Below, piece by piece: positions 7,230 to 15,515 of a DNA stretch of 64,000 nt (position 1 is its first letter; every line of letters starts with the position of its first letter). Source of the DNA: Micromonospora antibiotica (GTDB lineage: Bacteria > Actinomycetota > Actinomycetes > Mycobacteriales > Micromonosporaceae); contig NZ_JAGFWR010000001.1 in NCBI RefSeq assembly GCF_017599305.1, positions 930,001-994,000 on the forward strand, in the 5' to 3' direction. Position numbers and translations under genes: made by a program. The notes beneath the pieces were generated by a model. That model was given only the letters and a program-made list of their open reading frames with translations, had not been told where the DNA came from and searched no databases.

Positions 7230-9779
7230 TTACCTGTCGAGCTGGTCGATCAGCGCCTGGGCGTCGCGGACCAGCAGGTTGCGCGCGCCGACGGCGTTGA
7301 GCGCACGGGCCTGGTCGACGAAGGTGGTCAGGTGGGTGACCGCCTCCGCCGGCTGCCCGCCGCTGGCCGCCGCGGCGGCCAGGCCGAGGCTGGTGGTCAG
7401 CTTGTCGGCGTTGCCCGCGCTGACGGTGCCGGCGGACCGGTAACCGTCCACGAGGGACCGCAGGTCGGCGAAGGACGTCGTCGTGGTGAACGTGACGGAC
7501 CGGTTGGTGGTGTTGCCGGCCTTGTCCTTCGCGGTCACCGTCAGGGTGTGGCTGCCCAGCGGGAGGCTGGACAGGGCGACCGTCGTCCCCCGGGCGACCC
7601 GCTTGCCGTCCAGCAGCGCGCTGTCCGGGTTGATGCCGGGCCCGGAACCGGTGTCGGTGACCGTCCAGTCCACCGCCACCGCACCGGAGTCACCGTACGA
7701 CGTGCCGTCGGTGAGCCCGGAAACCTGCACGGCGGGTGCCGTCCGGTCGATCTTGAGCCACTGGCTGCCCTGCCGGGAGGTGTTGCCGGCCCCGTCGACG
7801 GCCCGGTAGCGCACCGGACCCTTGACGTCGGCGCTGATCGTCGCGACACCACTGGCCGGGACGTCCACCCAGGTCACGCCGTCGTCGATCGAGTACTGAC
7901 CGGTCCAGAGGCCGGCGATCAGGCCGGTGAGGGTGAGCGTGACGTCACCGGTGTACCAGCCGTTGCTGCCGGTCGGCTCGGCCGGGCCCACCGTGGCGGC
8001 GACCCTCGGGTTGAAGGTGTCCGCCAGGTCCACCACGGACTGCCGGAGCGTACGGTGCGCTGCGGTGTCGAGCTTGTCGGCCAGCGCACGCAGTTGCTGC
8101 TCGGCGGCGAACTTTCGGCCCTCGGCGGCGAACCCGCTGGCCAGGGAGAGGGCCGTCTCGACCTCCGTGCTCAGCGCCGGGTCGATCGCGCCGGCCCGTA
8201 CCACCTGGTCGTGGTAGGCGCGGACGAGCGCGAAGCTCGGCGTCCAGCTGATCTTCGGCTGGCCCTGGGCGTTGAACCCGGCCAGCTTCACCTGGCCGGC
8301 GGCCTCGATCTCGGCGGCCGACAGGTGCGCGCTGGGGGTCAGCTTGAACACGTCGAAACCGCGGGCGATCTCGTTGCCGTAGAGGTTGCCGTTGTACCAG
8401 TACGCCGACCAGAAGCCGCCGAGCACGAGCGAGGTCGGGCTGACCGGCCCCCGGTCGAAGTACGCGATCTCCCGTGGGTGCGCCGAGTCGGTGAAGTCGA
8501 ACACCGAGATGCCGCCCTGGTACCAGGCCTGCATCATGATGTCGCGGCCCGGCACCGGGATCAGCGAGCCGTTGTGCGCGACGCAGTTCTCCTGCAGCGA
8601 CTGGGGCACCGGCAGCTTGTAGTAGCTGGCGAAGGTCATCTTCCGGTCGACGATGTCGAAGATGGCGTTGGCGCCCCACTGCGGCTGGTCGGTGTCGCGG
8701 CAGCGTGCGCCGCTGCCCCCGCCCCACTCGTCGGTGAAGATCACCTTGGTGCCGTCGTTGTTGAACGTCGCCGAGTGCCAGTAGGCGAAGTTCGGGTCGG
8801 CCACCTCGTCGATCCGTTTCGGGTTAGCCGGGTCCGAGATGTCGATCAGGATGCCGTTGCCCTGGCACGCGCCGGCCGCCAGGCCGATCGCCGGGTAGGC
8901 GGTGATGTCGTGGCAGGCGTTGGTGTTCGGCGTGGGCGACCAGGTCGACCCGGACGGGTGCCGGGGCGTCACCGGACCGTTCTGGAGGCCGTCGACCCGA
9001 CCCGTGGCCGGGTCCTGGAACAGTCGCGGCTGGTTGACCACGGCGGCGTTCTGGGGTGCGGCCACCGGCACCTTGATCACGTCGATCCGCCACCGCGACG
9101 GGTTCTCCCCGTCGGCGGCGTTGTTGTTGCACCCCTCCATCGTGGTCGCCGGGCGCACGGATGCCGTACCGGAGACGTAGATGTAGATGTTGTCGGCGTC
9201 GCGGGGGTCGGTCACCACCGTGTGGGTGTGCGAGCCACGGCAGAGCTGCACCCCCGCGACCTGCACCGGGTTGCGCACGTCGCTGATGTCGAAGATCCGC
9301 ACGCCCTGGAACCGGGTGCCGACGTTGGGGTTCGTGCCGCAGTCGACCCGCCCCCGGGTCTCCTCGACCGACATGAAGAGCAGGTTGCCCTGGACGGAAA
9401 GGTCACCCTGCCCACCGGGGCACACCACGCTGGTGACCAGGGTCGGCTCGGCGGGGTCAGCCACGTCGGTGATGGTGAAGCCGTTGTAGTTGCCCTGGAA
9501 GGCGTACCGGCCGCCGAAGGCGAGGTCCGAGTTGTAGTATCCGCCGTTGCCCGGGTTGGTCGGGTCGACGAATCCGGCCGGCTTGTCGCGGTGCGCCACC
9601 TGTTCGAGGTTGCTGATCGCGGACTGTGCGTCGAGCCAGCCCGCGCCGAGGCCGACGCGGGGGTCGGGCTCGGCCGCCGACGCCGTACCGGGGATCGCGC
9701 CGACCAGGAGCAGCCCGGCGGCCATCAGGCCGAGTGCCCGTCGGCCCCGGCGTGCCCTGGGGGTTGAGGGAGTGGTCAT
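7230..9779 (-). CDS. Secreted LVIVD-repeat beta-propeller protein with Ig-like and FIMAH-type C-terminal domains
   Basis: An 849-aa exported protein. The Sec signal peptide (about 1-35) has a twin-Arg-rich n-region and an ASA|AEPD cleavage site. The next 400 or so residues show LVIVD-type propeller repeats (YAFQGNYNGFTITDVADP, GVRIFDISDVRNPVQV, GILIDISDPANPKRI, GGISVFDFTDSAHPREI). Two Ig-like domains follow (an OmpL47-like one with QYSIDDGVTW and VRYRAVDGAGN, then LPLGSHTLTVTAKDKAGN). A helical FIMAH-like tail (FADLRSLVDGYRSAG) closes the protein, with a similar helical segment before the Ig domains. The ATG at 9779 is set by GGAAGG at 9786-9791, six bases upstream. The propeller suggests ligand or surface binding; no enzymatic motif is evident. 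Convergent with the DUF305 gene. Confidence 0.85.
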   Translation of the reverse strand: MTTPSTPRARRGRRALGLMAAGLLLVGAIPGTASAAEPDPRVGLGAGWLDAQSAISNLEQVAHRDKPAGFVDPTNPGNGGYYNSDLAFGGRYAFQGNYNGFTITDVADPAEPTLVTSVVCPGGQGDLSVQGNLLFMSVEETRGRVDCGTNPNVGTRFQGVRIFDISDVRNPVQVAGVQLCRGSHTHTVVTDPRDADNIYIYVSGTASVRPATTMEGCNNNAADGENPSRWRIDVIKVPVAAPQNAAVVNQPRLFQDPATGRVDGLQNGPVTPRHPSGSTWSPTPNTNACHDITAYPAIGLAAGACQGNGILIDISDPANPKRIDEVADPNFAYWHSATFNNDGTKVIFTDEWGGGSGARCRDTDQPQWGANAIFDIVDRKMTFASYYKLPVPQSLQENCVAHNGSLIPVPGRDIMMQAWYQGGISVFDFTDSAHPREIAYFDRGPVSPTSLVLGGFWSAYWYNGNLYGNEIARGFDVFKLTPSAHLSAAEIEAAGQVKLAGFNAQGQPKISWTPSFALVRAYHDQVVRAGAIDPALSTEVETALSLASGFAAEGRKFAAEQQLRALADKLDTAAHRTLRQSVVDLADTFNPRVAATVGPAEPTGSNGWYTGDVTLTLTGLIAGLWTGQYSIDDGVTWVDVPASGVATISADVKGPVRYRAVDGAGNTSRQGSQWLKIDRTAPAVQVSGLTDGTSYGDSGAVAVDWTVTDTGSGPGINPDSALLDGKRVARGTTVALSSLPLGSHTLTVTAKDKAGNTTNRSVTFTTTTSFADLRSLVDGYRSAGTVSAGNADKLTTSLGLAAAAASGGQPAEAVTHLTTFVDQARALNAVGARNLLVRDAQALIDQLDR

Positions 9780-9847
9780 GTATCGCCTTCCGATCGAAGG
9801 ACCAGCCGCGACGTCCACATAGGGAGAAACGCGCCGCGTGAGTAAGG

Positions 9848-9875
9848 ACCGTACCGACGATCAGTCGCTGGTCAA
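9848..9875 (-). promoter_or_regulatory. Sigma-70-type promoter for the LVIVD-repeat gene
   Basis: On the minus strand, TTGACC (9870-9875) and TACGGT (9848-9853) are separated by 16 bases, about 70 bases upstream of the ATG at 9779. This fits a housekeeping -35/-10 pair (TTGAC, TANNNT). The rest of the 337-base gap (9780-10116) holds no convincing gene. Confidence 0.5.
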
Positions 9876-10116
9876 GATACTCATGTGAGCTATGTACGCG
9901 TTTGCGCGGCAAGCCGTGCGCAATTGCCTCCGGACGACCGCGCAGGTCACGACAGTCGTAGGAAGCGCCGGCCCGGTCCGTGCGCCAGTCGTCGAGTCGC
10001 CGCCGACCCGCCCACCAGGCAGGCGTCCCCGAGCGCTCGCGGATGGATTCTGGCACCGTGGGGTACGACGTACTGCGTCATTGGATGTCCGGTACGTCGT
10101 GACGAAGGGGGTTCAC

Positions 10117-10464
10117 GTGGAATTCACGATGTCGACCCGCCGGGAGGGTGCCGGCACAGTGGTGGAGATCGCCGGTGACCTGGACATGAGCACTACCCCG
10201 CAGTTGCGGGAACGGTTACGTGACGTGGTCGAGGGCGGGGCCCGGGTCGTGGTGGTCGACCTGACCGGCGTCGGGTTCATGGACTCCAGCGGCCTCGGCG
10301 CGCTCGTGGTCGCCTATCGGGAGCTGCGGGACCGCAACGGCTGGCTCGGGCTGGCCGGGGTCCGCCGTTCGGTTCGTACGGTGTTGTCGATCACCTCGGT
10401 CGACCAGGTCATCAGCGTCTTCGACACGGTGGCCGACGCCGAGGCGGCGGCCCGGGTGTCGTGA
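10117..10464 (+). CDS. STAS-domain anti-anti-sigma factor (anti-sigma factor antagonist)
   Basis: A 115-aa protein consisting of one STAS domain, from TMSTRREGAGTVVEIAGDLDM to the C-terminus. The phosphorylatable site MDSSGLGALV is intact; in SpoIIAA/RsbV homologues the first Ser is phosphorylated by an RsbW-type kinase and dephosphorylated by SpoIIE/RsbU phosphatases. I chose the GTG at 10117 (GAAGGGG at 10104-10110, six bases away) over longer in-frame options whose residues do not resemble STAS proteins. A perfect 11-bp palindrome (GTACGACGTAC, 10063-10073) lies about 50 bp upstream. It converges, with only six bases between stops, on a SpoIIE-type phosphatase that probably acts on it. Confidence 0.9.
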   Translation: MEFTMSTRREGAGTVVEIAGDLDMSTTPQLRERLRDVVEGGARVVVVDLTGVGFMDSSGLGALVVAYRELRDRNGWLGLAGVRRSVRTVLSITSVDQVISVFDTVADAEAAARVS

Positions 10465-10470
10465 GCGTCT

Positions 10471-11718
10471 TCAGCCCGGCGGGACGCTGGTCCGGGTGGT
10501 GTCCGCGCCGGCGGTGCTGCGACGCGGCCCGTGACCGCCGTACCAGTCGATGATCAGCAGGGTCGCGTCGTCGGCAAGGGCCGGACGGGCGATGGACAGC
10601 ACCGCGTCCGACAGCGCCCGGACCGCCTCCCGGGGGTGCAACGGCGCGATGTCGAGCAGGGCGGCCGGTAGGTCGAGATCGGCGGCGTTGCGTTCGCGCA
10701 TCCCGTCGGTGACCACGACCAGCCGGTCACCGGGGCGCAGGGTGACCTCCCCGCTGCGGAAGCCCGCCTCGGGGAACATCCCCAACGGAAAGTTCCCGGG
10801 CAGTTCCAGGGTCGTGGTCCGGCCGTCGCGGACCAACATCGGCGGGACGTGCCCGGCGTTGAGCAGCTCACAGCGCCCGGTTGGCAGATCGATCCGACCC
10901 AGCACCGCCGTCATGTACGCGCCGCGCACGTTGGCGTGCTCGGCGATGGCGCTGTTGGCCTGGTCGGCCTGCGCGGTCAGGCTCTGGCCGCGGCGGCGGG
11001 TGTTGCGCAGACTGCCCACCCCGAGAGTGGCGGTCAGCGCGCTGGCGACCCCGTGGCCCATCGCGTCGGTGACACTCAGGTGCAGCACGTCGCGGGCCAC
11101 GCTGTAGTCGAAGGTGTCGCCGCCGACGCTCGCGGCCGGCTCCAGCCAGCCGGAGAGGGTGAACGCGCCGCCCTCGCAGGTGAACGAGGCGGGCAGCAGC
11201 CGACGTTGGATCTCGGCGGAGAGGGTGAACGGGGTGCTGCGCTGCCCCCACTCGAACAGGTCGGTGTGCCTCCGGTTGGCGATTATCACGAACGCCAACG
11301 CGTGCGCGGTCTGGGCGACCCGGGCGATCACCTCGTCGTCCGGCTCGTCAGGCAGGTCGATCTCCAGTAGGCCGATGGCCTCGCCGCGTTCGGTGACGGG
11401 GGCGAGCAGCCGCCACCGGCCGTCGAGCGGGAGCACCTGGGGGACCTGGTGGCGCACCGTGCGCTCGTAGGGCCCGCCGTCGAACGGCAGCACCTCGGCC
11501 GCCTCCTGACCCTGGAGGCGGCCCGGCCCGTCCGCGTCCGGCTGGTGGGTCAGCCGGACCAGGGCCCGACCACTGAGGTCGGCGATCAGCAGCGAGACGC
11601 CGAGCGCGTTCAACGCCGAGGCGATCGCCCCGGTGACCGCCTCCACGGCCTCGACCGGCGCGGCGTCCTCGGCCGACTGCAGCATCTCGGCCAGCACGAT
11701 CTGCTCGCTGTCCTCCAC
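10471..11718 (-). CDS. SpoIIE/RsbU-type PP2C serine phosphatase with GAF-like sensor
   Basis: A 415-aa protein with a helical start (residues 1-30), a GAF-like sensory region (about 35-155; VSLLIADLSGRALVRLTH, LLAPVTERGEAIGLLEIDLP) and a C-terminal SpoIIE phosphatase domain. Metal-binding acidic motifs are present: VGGDTFDY, VTDAMGHGVASAL, VVTDGMRERN and LADDATLLIIDW. The likely substrate is a phosphorylated STAS protein such as the product of the convergent gene at 10117. With the phosphatase at 3512 and the sigma factor at 12475 it makes up most of a SigB-type partner-switching network. The start is GTG or ATG near 11718; the first residues MEDSEQIVLAEML look genuine. Confidence 0.9.
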   Translation of the reverse strand: MEDSEQIVLAEMLQSAEDAAPVEAVEAVTGAIASALNALGVSLLIADLSGRALVRLTHQPDADGPGRLQGQEAAEVLPFDGGPYERTVRHQVPQVLPLDGRWRLLAPVTERGEAIGLLEIDLPDEPDDEVIARVAQTAHALAFVIIANRRHTDLFEWGQRSTPFTLSAEIQRRLLPASFTCEGGAFTLSGWLEPAASVGGDTFDYSVARDVLHLSVTDAMGHGVASALTATLGVGSLRNTRRRGQSLTAQADQANSAIAEHANVRGAYMTAVLGRIDLPTGRCELLNAGHVPPMLVRDGRTTTLELPGNFPLGMFPEAGFRSGEVTLRPGDRLVVVTDGMRERNAADLDLPAALLDIAPLHPREAVRALSDAVLSIARPALADDATLLIIDWYGGHGPRRSTAGADTTRTSVPPG

Positions 11719-11890
11719 CCGTCGAGCATAGGCACTCCCGGTGCCGTCCGCCTCACGGGCGGCCGGGCGTCGGACGCCACGCCGGCCGTCGCCCGCGTCC
11801 CCGTCCTGGGGGCGGGCAGGTCGACGGGCCGGCCAGGTGTGCGTCGGTGGTGCGGCCGCTCGGGTGCCGGTACCGCCCGGGTCGGCGCGG

Positions 11891-12478
11891 TCAGCGGCGG
11901 TCGAGTGCGGATTCGAGCCGTCGGATCAGCGTCTTGCGGCCCTTGCCCCGGCGCTCGGCGCGGAGCGCGGCCCGCAGTTGTGCGGTGTCGAGGTCGCGGA
12001 CGTGCCGGGTCGCCTCGGCGACGGTCAGCTCGGTGAGGGACCCGGGCGACGTGACGCTCCGGCGGGCCCGCCGGGCCGGCCCGGTGTTGGCGACGTACTG
12101 CCGGCCGGCCGTCGACGCCTTGCGTTTGCGGGCGTCGGTGGCGCGCTGCTGCTGCGGGGAGAGCTGCTTCCAGGCCCGGTCGGGCAGGTAACGGTCGGTC
12201 TCGCCGTCGTGCCGGGCCCGGGTGGTGCCCTGCCGGGTCCGCCACTTCTGGTCACCCCAGCGCCGCAGGGACTGCTGCCGCTCGTCCCGCGGGCCCTGGT
12301 AGCCACCGCCGCGCTTCTGGTACTCCCGGGTCAGCAACTGCGACTTGCGCGCCGACCACTGTCCCGGCCGACCACCCCGGTCACCGGCCCTGATCTCGTC
12401 CTTGAGTCGCTCCCGCAGCTCGGGTTCCGTGTACCGCGCCATGGGCGCGGAGTACCCGTGGTCGCCCGCCGTACTCAC
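11891..12478 (-). CDS. DUF5872-like basic protein of unknown function
   Basis: A 195-aa, very Arg/Lys-rich soluble protein. The N-terminal region (residues 13-75) reads YTEPELRERLKDEI, GDRGGRPGQWSARKSQLL, EYQKRGGGYQG and QQSLRRWGDQKWRT. This matches my memory of the DUF5872 family, found in stress-related and phage or plasmid contexts. The C-terminal 60 residues (LTVAEATRHVRDLDTAQLRAALRAERRGKGRKTL) look like a SAP- or Rho-N-like helical nucleic-acid-binding tail. The GTG start at 12478 overlaps the sigma-factor stop (GTGA), so the gene is translationally coupled to it. An ATG at 12442, nearer the conserved region, is an alternative. No enzymatic residues are recognisable; DNA binding is inferred. 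Confidence 0.65.
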   Translation of the reverse strand: MSTAGDHGYSAPMARYTEPELRERLKDEIRAGDRGGRPGQWSARKSQLLTREYQKRGGGYQGPRDERQQSLRRWGDQKWRTRQGTTRARHDGETDRYLPDRAWKQLSPQQQRATDARKRKASTAGRQYVANTGPARRARRSVTSPGSLTELTVAEATRHVRDLDTAQLRAALRAERRGKGRKTLIRRLESALDRR

Positions 12479-13275
12479 CCCCGGTCGTCGGTGAGCCGGC
12501 CGCGCAGGACGGCCAGTGCCCGGGTGATGAGCCGGGAGACGTGCATCTGGGAGATGCCGACCCGGTCGGCGATCTCAGCCTGGGTCAGGTTGCCGTGGAA
12601 GCGCAGGGCCAGGATCCGGCGTTCGCGGTCCGGCAGCGTGGCGAGGGCGGGGCCGAGGGCGACGTGGATCTCGACCAGTTCGAGTTCGTGGTCCTCGACG
12701 CCGAGGGTGTCGGCGAGTTCCATCCCGCCGTCGGTGCCGATGGGGGTGGACAGCGAGGTGGCCTGGTAGGCGCGGGCCCCCTCCAGCCCCTCCAGGACGG
12801 CCTCCTCGGACACGTCGAGGTAGGTGGCGATGTCGGCGACGGTCGGCGAACGGCCCAGGGTGTGGGTGAGCGTGCCGTTCGCCTCGCTGATCGCCAGGCG
12901 CAGCTCCTGGAGCCGGCGGGGGACCCGCACCGACCAGGTGCGGTCCCGGAAGTACCGCTTGATCTCGCCGACGACGGTGGGGATGGCGTACCCGGTGAAG
13001 GCGACACCCCGCTCCGGGTCGAAGTGGTCGACCGCCTTGATCAGCCCGAGCGCCGCGGTCTGGGCCAGGTCGTCGTCCTGGACGCCGCGCCCCGAGTAGC
13101 GGCGGGCCAGGTGCCGGGCGAGCGGCAACCACGCCTCGATGGCGCGGGCCCGCAGCACCGGGCGGCGCGGGTCGTCGGCGGCCAGCGCCGCCATCGCGGC
13201 CACGAGATCGTCGGCGCTGGCCGCGCGGTGCTGGTCAGGGCTGGTGCCGGTGGTCGGCTCGGACGTGGTGAGCAT
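12475..13275 (-). CDS. SigB/SigF-family RNA polymerase sigma factor (stress sigma)
   Basis: A 266-aa group 3 sigma-70 factor. Region 2 is clear (ARHLARRYSGRGVQDDDLAQTAALGLIKAVDHFDPERGVAFTGYA with the -10-binding segment), followed by region 3 (VPRRLQELRLAI, GRSPTVADIATYLDV) and region 4 with a C-terminal HTH (LTQAEIADRVGISQMHVSRLITRAL). This architecture is that of SigB/SigF/SigH stress factors regulated by partner switching. The ATG at 13275 is preceded by GGAAGG in good position. The downstream DUF5872-like gene is coupled by a 4-base overlap. The nearby STAS and SpoIIE genes suggest control by anti-sigma/anti-anti-sigma exchange, but no RsbW-type anti-sigma kinase is encoded in the window. 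Confidence 0.92.
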   Translation of the reverse strand: MLTTSEPTTGTSPDQHRAASADDLVAAMAALAADDPRRPVLRARAIEAWLPLARHLARRYSGRGVQDDDLAQTAALGLIKAVDHFDPERGVAFTGYAIPTVVGEIKRYFRDRTWSVRVPRRLQELRLAISEANGTLTHTLGRSPTVADIATYLDVSEEAVLEGLEGARAYQATSLSTPIGTDGGMELADTLGVEDHELELVEIHVALGPALATLPDRERRILALRFHGNLTQAEIADRVGISQMHVSRLITRALAVLRGRLTDDRG

Positions 13276-13427
13276 GCTGGGCCTTCCGTAGGTGCCCGCT
13301 GATCGGAGCGACCGGAGGAACCTCCGCAGCGGCTGACGCCGGAGCACGCGGACGGGCTGCGCGCTGTCACAGGGTCACGATCACGGGACTGGCCACCGCG
13401 TCATGTCGTCCATCTGGTGGACTGAAC

Positions 13428-13462
13428 GCTACCCGAAAGACGGAAGGATGGCTACCCGAAAG
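13428..13462. repeat. Two 12-bp direct repeats upstream of the sigma-factor gene
   Basis: GCTACCCGAAAG occurs at 13428-13439 and again at 13451-13462, a 23-bp period (about two helical turns). On the sigma gene's strand each copy reads CTTTCGGGTAGC. The pair lies between the lipoprotein stop (13474) and the sigma start (13275), so it could be an operator. GGGTA resembles a SigB-type -10, but I could not find a matching -35. Confidence 0.45.
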
Positions 13463-13473
13463 GATGATGCCGG

Positions 13474-14067
13474 TCATCGGCTGAACGCCTCCCGCCGGCA
13501 CGCCGTCATCCGGGGCGACTGGAAGTCACCGTTCGGGCCGACCTCGGTGATGCCGAACTCGCCGTCCTCGTCCGGCTCGGTGAGCCGGTAACCGGCCTTC
13601 TTGGCGCACTGGTACCACTGCCGTTGGTTGTCCCGGAACGCGGCGTTGTCCGTGCGCTTCAGACGTTCATCGAAGAACTCCGGCTCCTTCGACCGGCACG
13701 CCGCCCGCACCTCCTTCGCCCTCGGGTCCTTCTGGCTCTCCTTCCAGATGACACTCCGGCCGTCCTCGTACCCGGGGCCGCCCACCTTCGCCACGCACTG
13801 ACCCCAGACCGCCCGCAGGGCCTCGATCTCGTCGTTGGTCGCGTCCAGGGGGATCAGGGGACGCTGGTCCTCGACGGAGCCGGCCGGGCTGCTCGACGCC
13901 GGGTCCGGGCTCTGCAACGAGGCGACCCGGGAACTGTCGGCCCGTGGGCCGTCGGCCCGGTCGTCGGTGCGGGCGGTGGAACAACCACTGAGCAGGCAAC
14001 CGACCACCAGCACCGGTACGGCGAAGCGACGGGCCTGCACGGAGAGCATCTTCGGCATGGTGCCCAC
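13474..14067 (-). CDS. Putative lipoprotein of unknown function
   Basis: A 197-aa exported lipoprotein. The signal peptide (residues 1-30) ends in a lipobox, LVVGCLLSGC, with the lipidated Cys at about residue 29. A disordered Ser/Pro/Asp-rich linker (30-70) leads to a soluble domain with four Cys residues (WGQCVAK, RAACRSKE, WYQCAKKAGY, MTACRREAF), which could form two disulfides. I do not recognise the family; similar small four-Cys lipoproteins accompany MacAB-like exporters in actinomycetes. It is transcribed divergently from such an exporter across a perfect inverted repeat. The GTG start at 14067 was chosen for AGGCG upstream; the ATG at 14058 is the alternative. Confidence 0.75.
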   Translation of the reverse strand: MGTMPKMLSVQARRFAVPVLVVGCLLSGCSTARTDDRADGPRADSSRVASLQSPDPASSSPAGSVEDQRPLIPLDATNDEIEALRAVWGQCVAKVGGPGYEDGRSVIWKESQKDPRAKEVRAACRSKEPEFFDERLKRTDNAAFRDNQRQWYQCAKKAGYRLTEPDEDGEFGITEVGPNGDFQSPRMTACRREAFSR

Positions 14068-14082
14068 GGTCGTCGCCTGATG

Positions 14083-14123
14083 TCAGAAACCCGTGAGGCG
14101 GGGCGATCCTGACAGGTTTCTGA
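14083..14123. promoter_or_regulatory. Perfect 9-bp inverted repeat in the lipoprotein / efflux intergenic region
   Basis: TCAGAAACC (14083-14091) and its exact complement GGTTTCTGA (14115-14123) are separated by 23 bases. Their centres lie 32 bp apart (three helical turns). They lie between the divergent starts at 14067 and 14136. The layout suggests a shared operator for a dimeric regulator that is not encoded in the window. Confidence 0.5.
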
Positions 14124-14135
14124 AGAACCGTCGCC

Positions 14136-15515
14136 ATGCTCGGCGGTGTGCCAACAGAACAGTCACCAGCGCAGAGCCCACCGCGCCGCACCGGTCGACG
14201 CCTCGTCGTCCCGGCGGTACTGATCCTGGCGGTGGCGGTCGTCGGCGGCGGCGTCGCCTGGTCCGTCCACCGTGGTCCGGGTACGCCCTCCGGGGATCCG
14301 CCGGTCCCGGTGCAGACCACCACCGTCGTCCGGACCGACCTCGCCACCACCGTGTCGCTGACCGGCACCCTCGGGTACGGGCGGGCGGAACCGGTGAAGG
14401 GCGGTCGGAGCGGGACGGTCACCTGGCTGCCGGCGGCCGGTGCGACGGTCACCCGGGGCAAGCAGCTCTACCGGATCGACGACCGGCCGGTGCCGTTGTT
14501 CTACGGTGGCCTGCCGCTCTACCGCGATCTCGCCGAACCCGGCACGGTGGGCCGGGACGTGCGGATCATCGCCACCAACCTCAAGGCGCTGGGTTACGAG
14601 ATCGGCTACCAGCCCGTACCGGGGGAGAAGGTCGTCCGGCCGGCGAAGGCGGGCCCCACCACACCGGCGTCCGGCCAGAACTCGACGTCGGGGCAGCAGA
14701 AGTCGACGTCCGGGCCCGGGGCGACCGCCACGGGGCAGGAGCGCGCGGGGTCGGAGCCGGGGCAGCCCGCGTCGGCGCAGGCGGCCTCTGGTCAGGGTGC
14801 GTCCGGGCAGGAGGCTGCTGGGCAGGGTGCGGCGGCACCCACACCGGCGGCGGGCGGTACCGCCGCCACCCCCGCCCGGGTCGTCGTCCGCAAGGGCGAA
14901 GGGGTGCTGACCGGCTCGCTGATGCGGGCGATCAAGCGCTGGCAGCAGGACGTCGAACTGCCGGTGACCGGCCGGATCGCCGTCGGCGACGTCGTCGTGC
15001 TGCCCGGCGCGGTCCGGGTCGACGCCGTCACCGCCCTACGCGGGGACGACGCCGAGACCCCGCTGTTGACCGTCACGCCCACCGCAAAGGTGATCACCGT
15101 CCAGGCCACGGTGACCGAGGCCGGAACGGTCCACCGGGGCGACCGGGTGACGGTCACCCTGCCGGGCGACAAGACGGTCGACGGCACCGTGTCGGCGGTC
15201 GGCACCACCGTCGCGCAGGACGACGCCGCGGGCCCGACCAGTGAGCCCAGGCGGGCCGTCACGGTGACCGTGGACGAGGACCTGACCGGGACCGACGCCG
15301 CCGACGTGCGGGTCGACCTGGTCGGGGAGACCCGACCGGACGTGCTCGCCGTGCCGGTCGGCGCGTTGGTGGCGCTCAGCGAGGGTGGCTACGCGCTGCA
15401 ACGGGCCGACGACGACCGGTTCGTGGCCGTCGCCACCGGCATGTTCGCCAAGGGGATGGTCGAGGTTTCCGGCGACGGGATCACCGAGGACCTCAAGGTG
15501 GTGACGACCTCGTGA
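14136..15515 (+). CDS. Efflux periplasmic-adaptor-like protein with peptidoglycan-binding-type domain
   Basis: A 459-aa membrane-anchored adaptor, the MacA/HlyD-like partner of the downstream ABC exporter. An N-terminal transmembrane anchor (about 25-45) is followed by a biotinyl-lipoyl-like hairpin ([29 protein letters not shown]). A PGRP-type peptidoglycan-binding fold comes next ([19 protein letters not shown] ... [22 protein letters not shown]), then beta-barrel segments to the C-terminus. The peptidoglycan-binding domain is split by about 80 residues of Gly/Ser/Gln/Ala low-complexity sequence (nt 14,655-14,870). The first gene of a three-gene operon, it overlaps the ATPase gene by 4 bases (GTGA). 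The start could be ATG 14136 or GTG 14148; neither has a strong Shine-Dalgarno. Confidence 0.82.
   Translation: MLGGVPTEQSPAQSPPRRTGRRLVVPAVLILAVAVVGGGVAWSVHRGPGTPSGDPPVPVQTTTVVRTDLATTVSLTGTLGYGRAEPVKGGRSGTVTWLPAAGATVTRGKQLYRIDDRPVPLFYGGLPLYRDLAEPGTVGRDVRIIATNLKALGYEIGYQPVPGEKVVRPAKAGPTTPASGQNSTSGQQKSTSGPGATATGQERAGSEPGQPASAQAASGQGASGQEAAGQGAAAPTPAAGGTAATPARVVVRKGEGVLTGSLMRAIKRWQQDVELPVTGRIAVGDVVVLPGAVRVDAVTALRGDDAETPLLTVTPTAKVITVQATVTEAGTVHRGDRVTVTLPGDKTVDGTVSAVGTTVAQDDAAGPTSEPRRAVTVTVDEDLTGTDAADVRVDLVGETRPDVLAVPVGALVALSEGGYALQRADDDRFVAVATGMFAKGMVEVSGDGITEDLKVVTTS

Noticed and set aside
11719..11890. Possible small gene between the phosphatase and the DUF5872-like gene
   Set aside because: Short, Arg/Pro/Gly-rich frames only; no start signal or motif.
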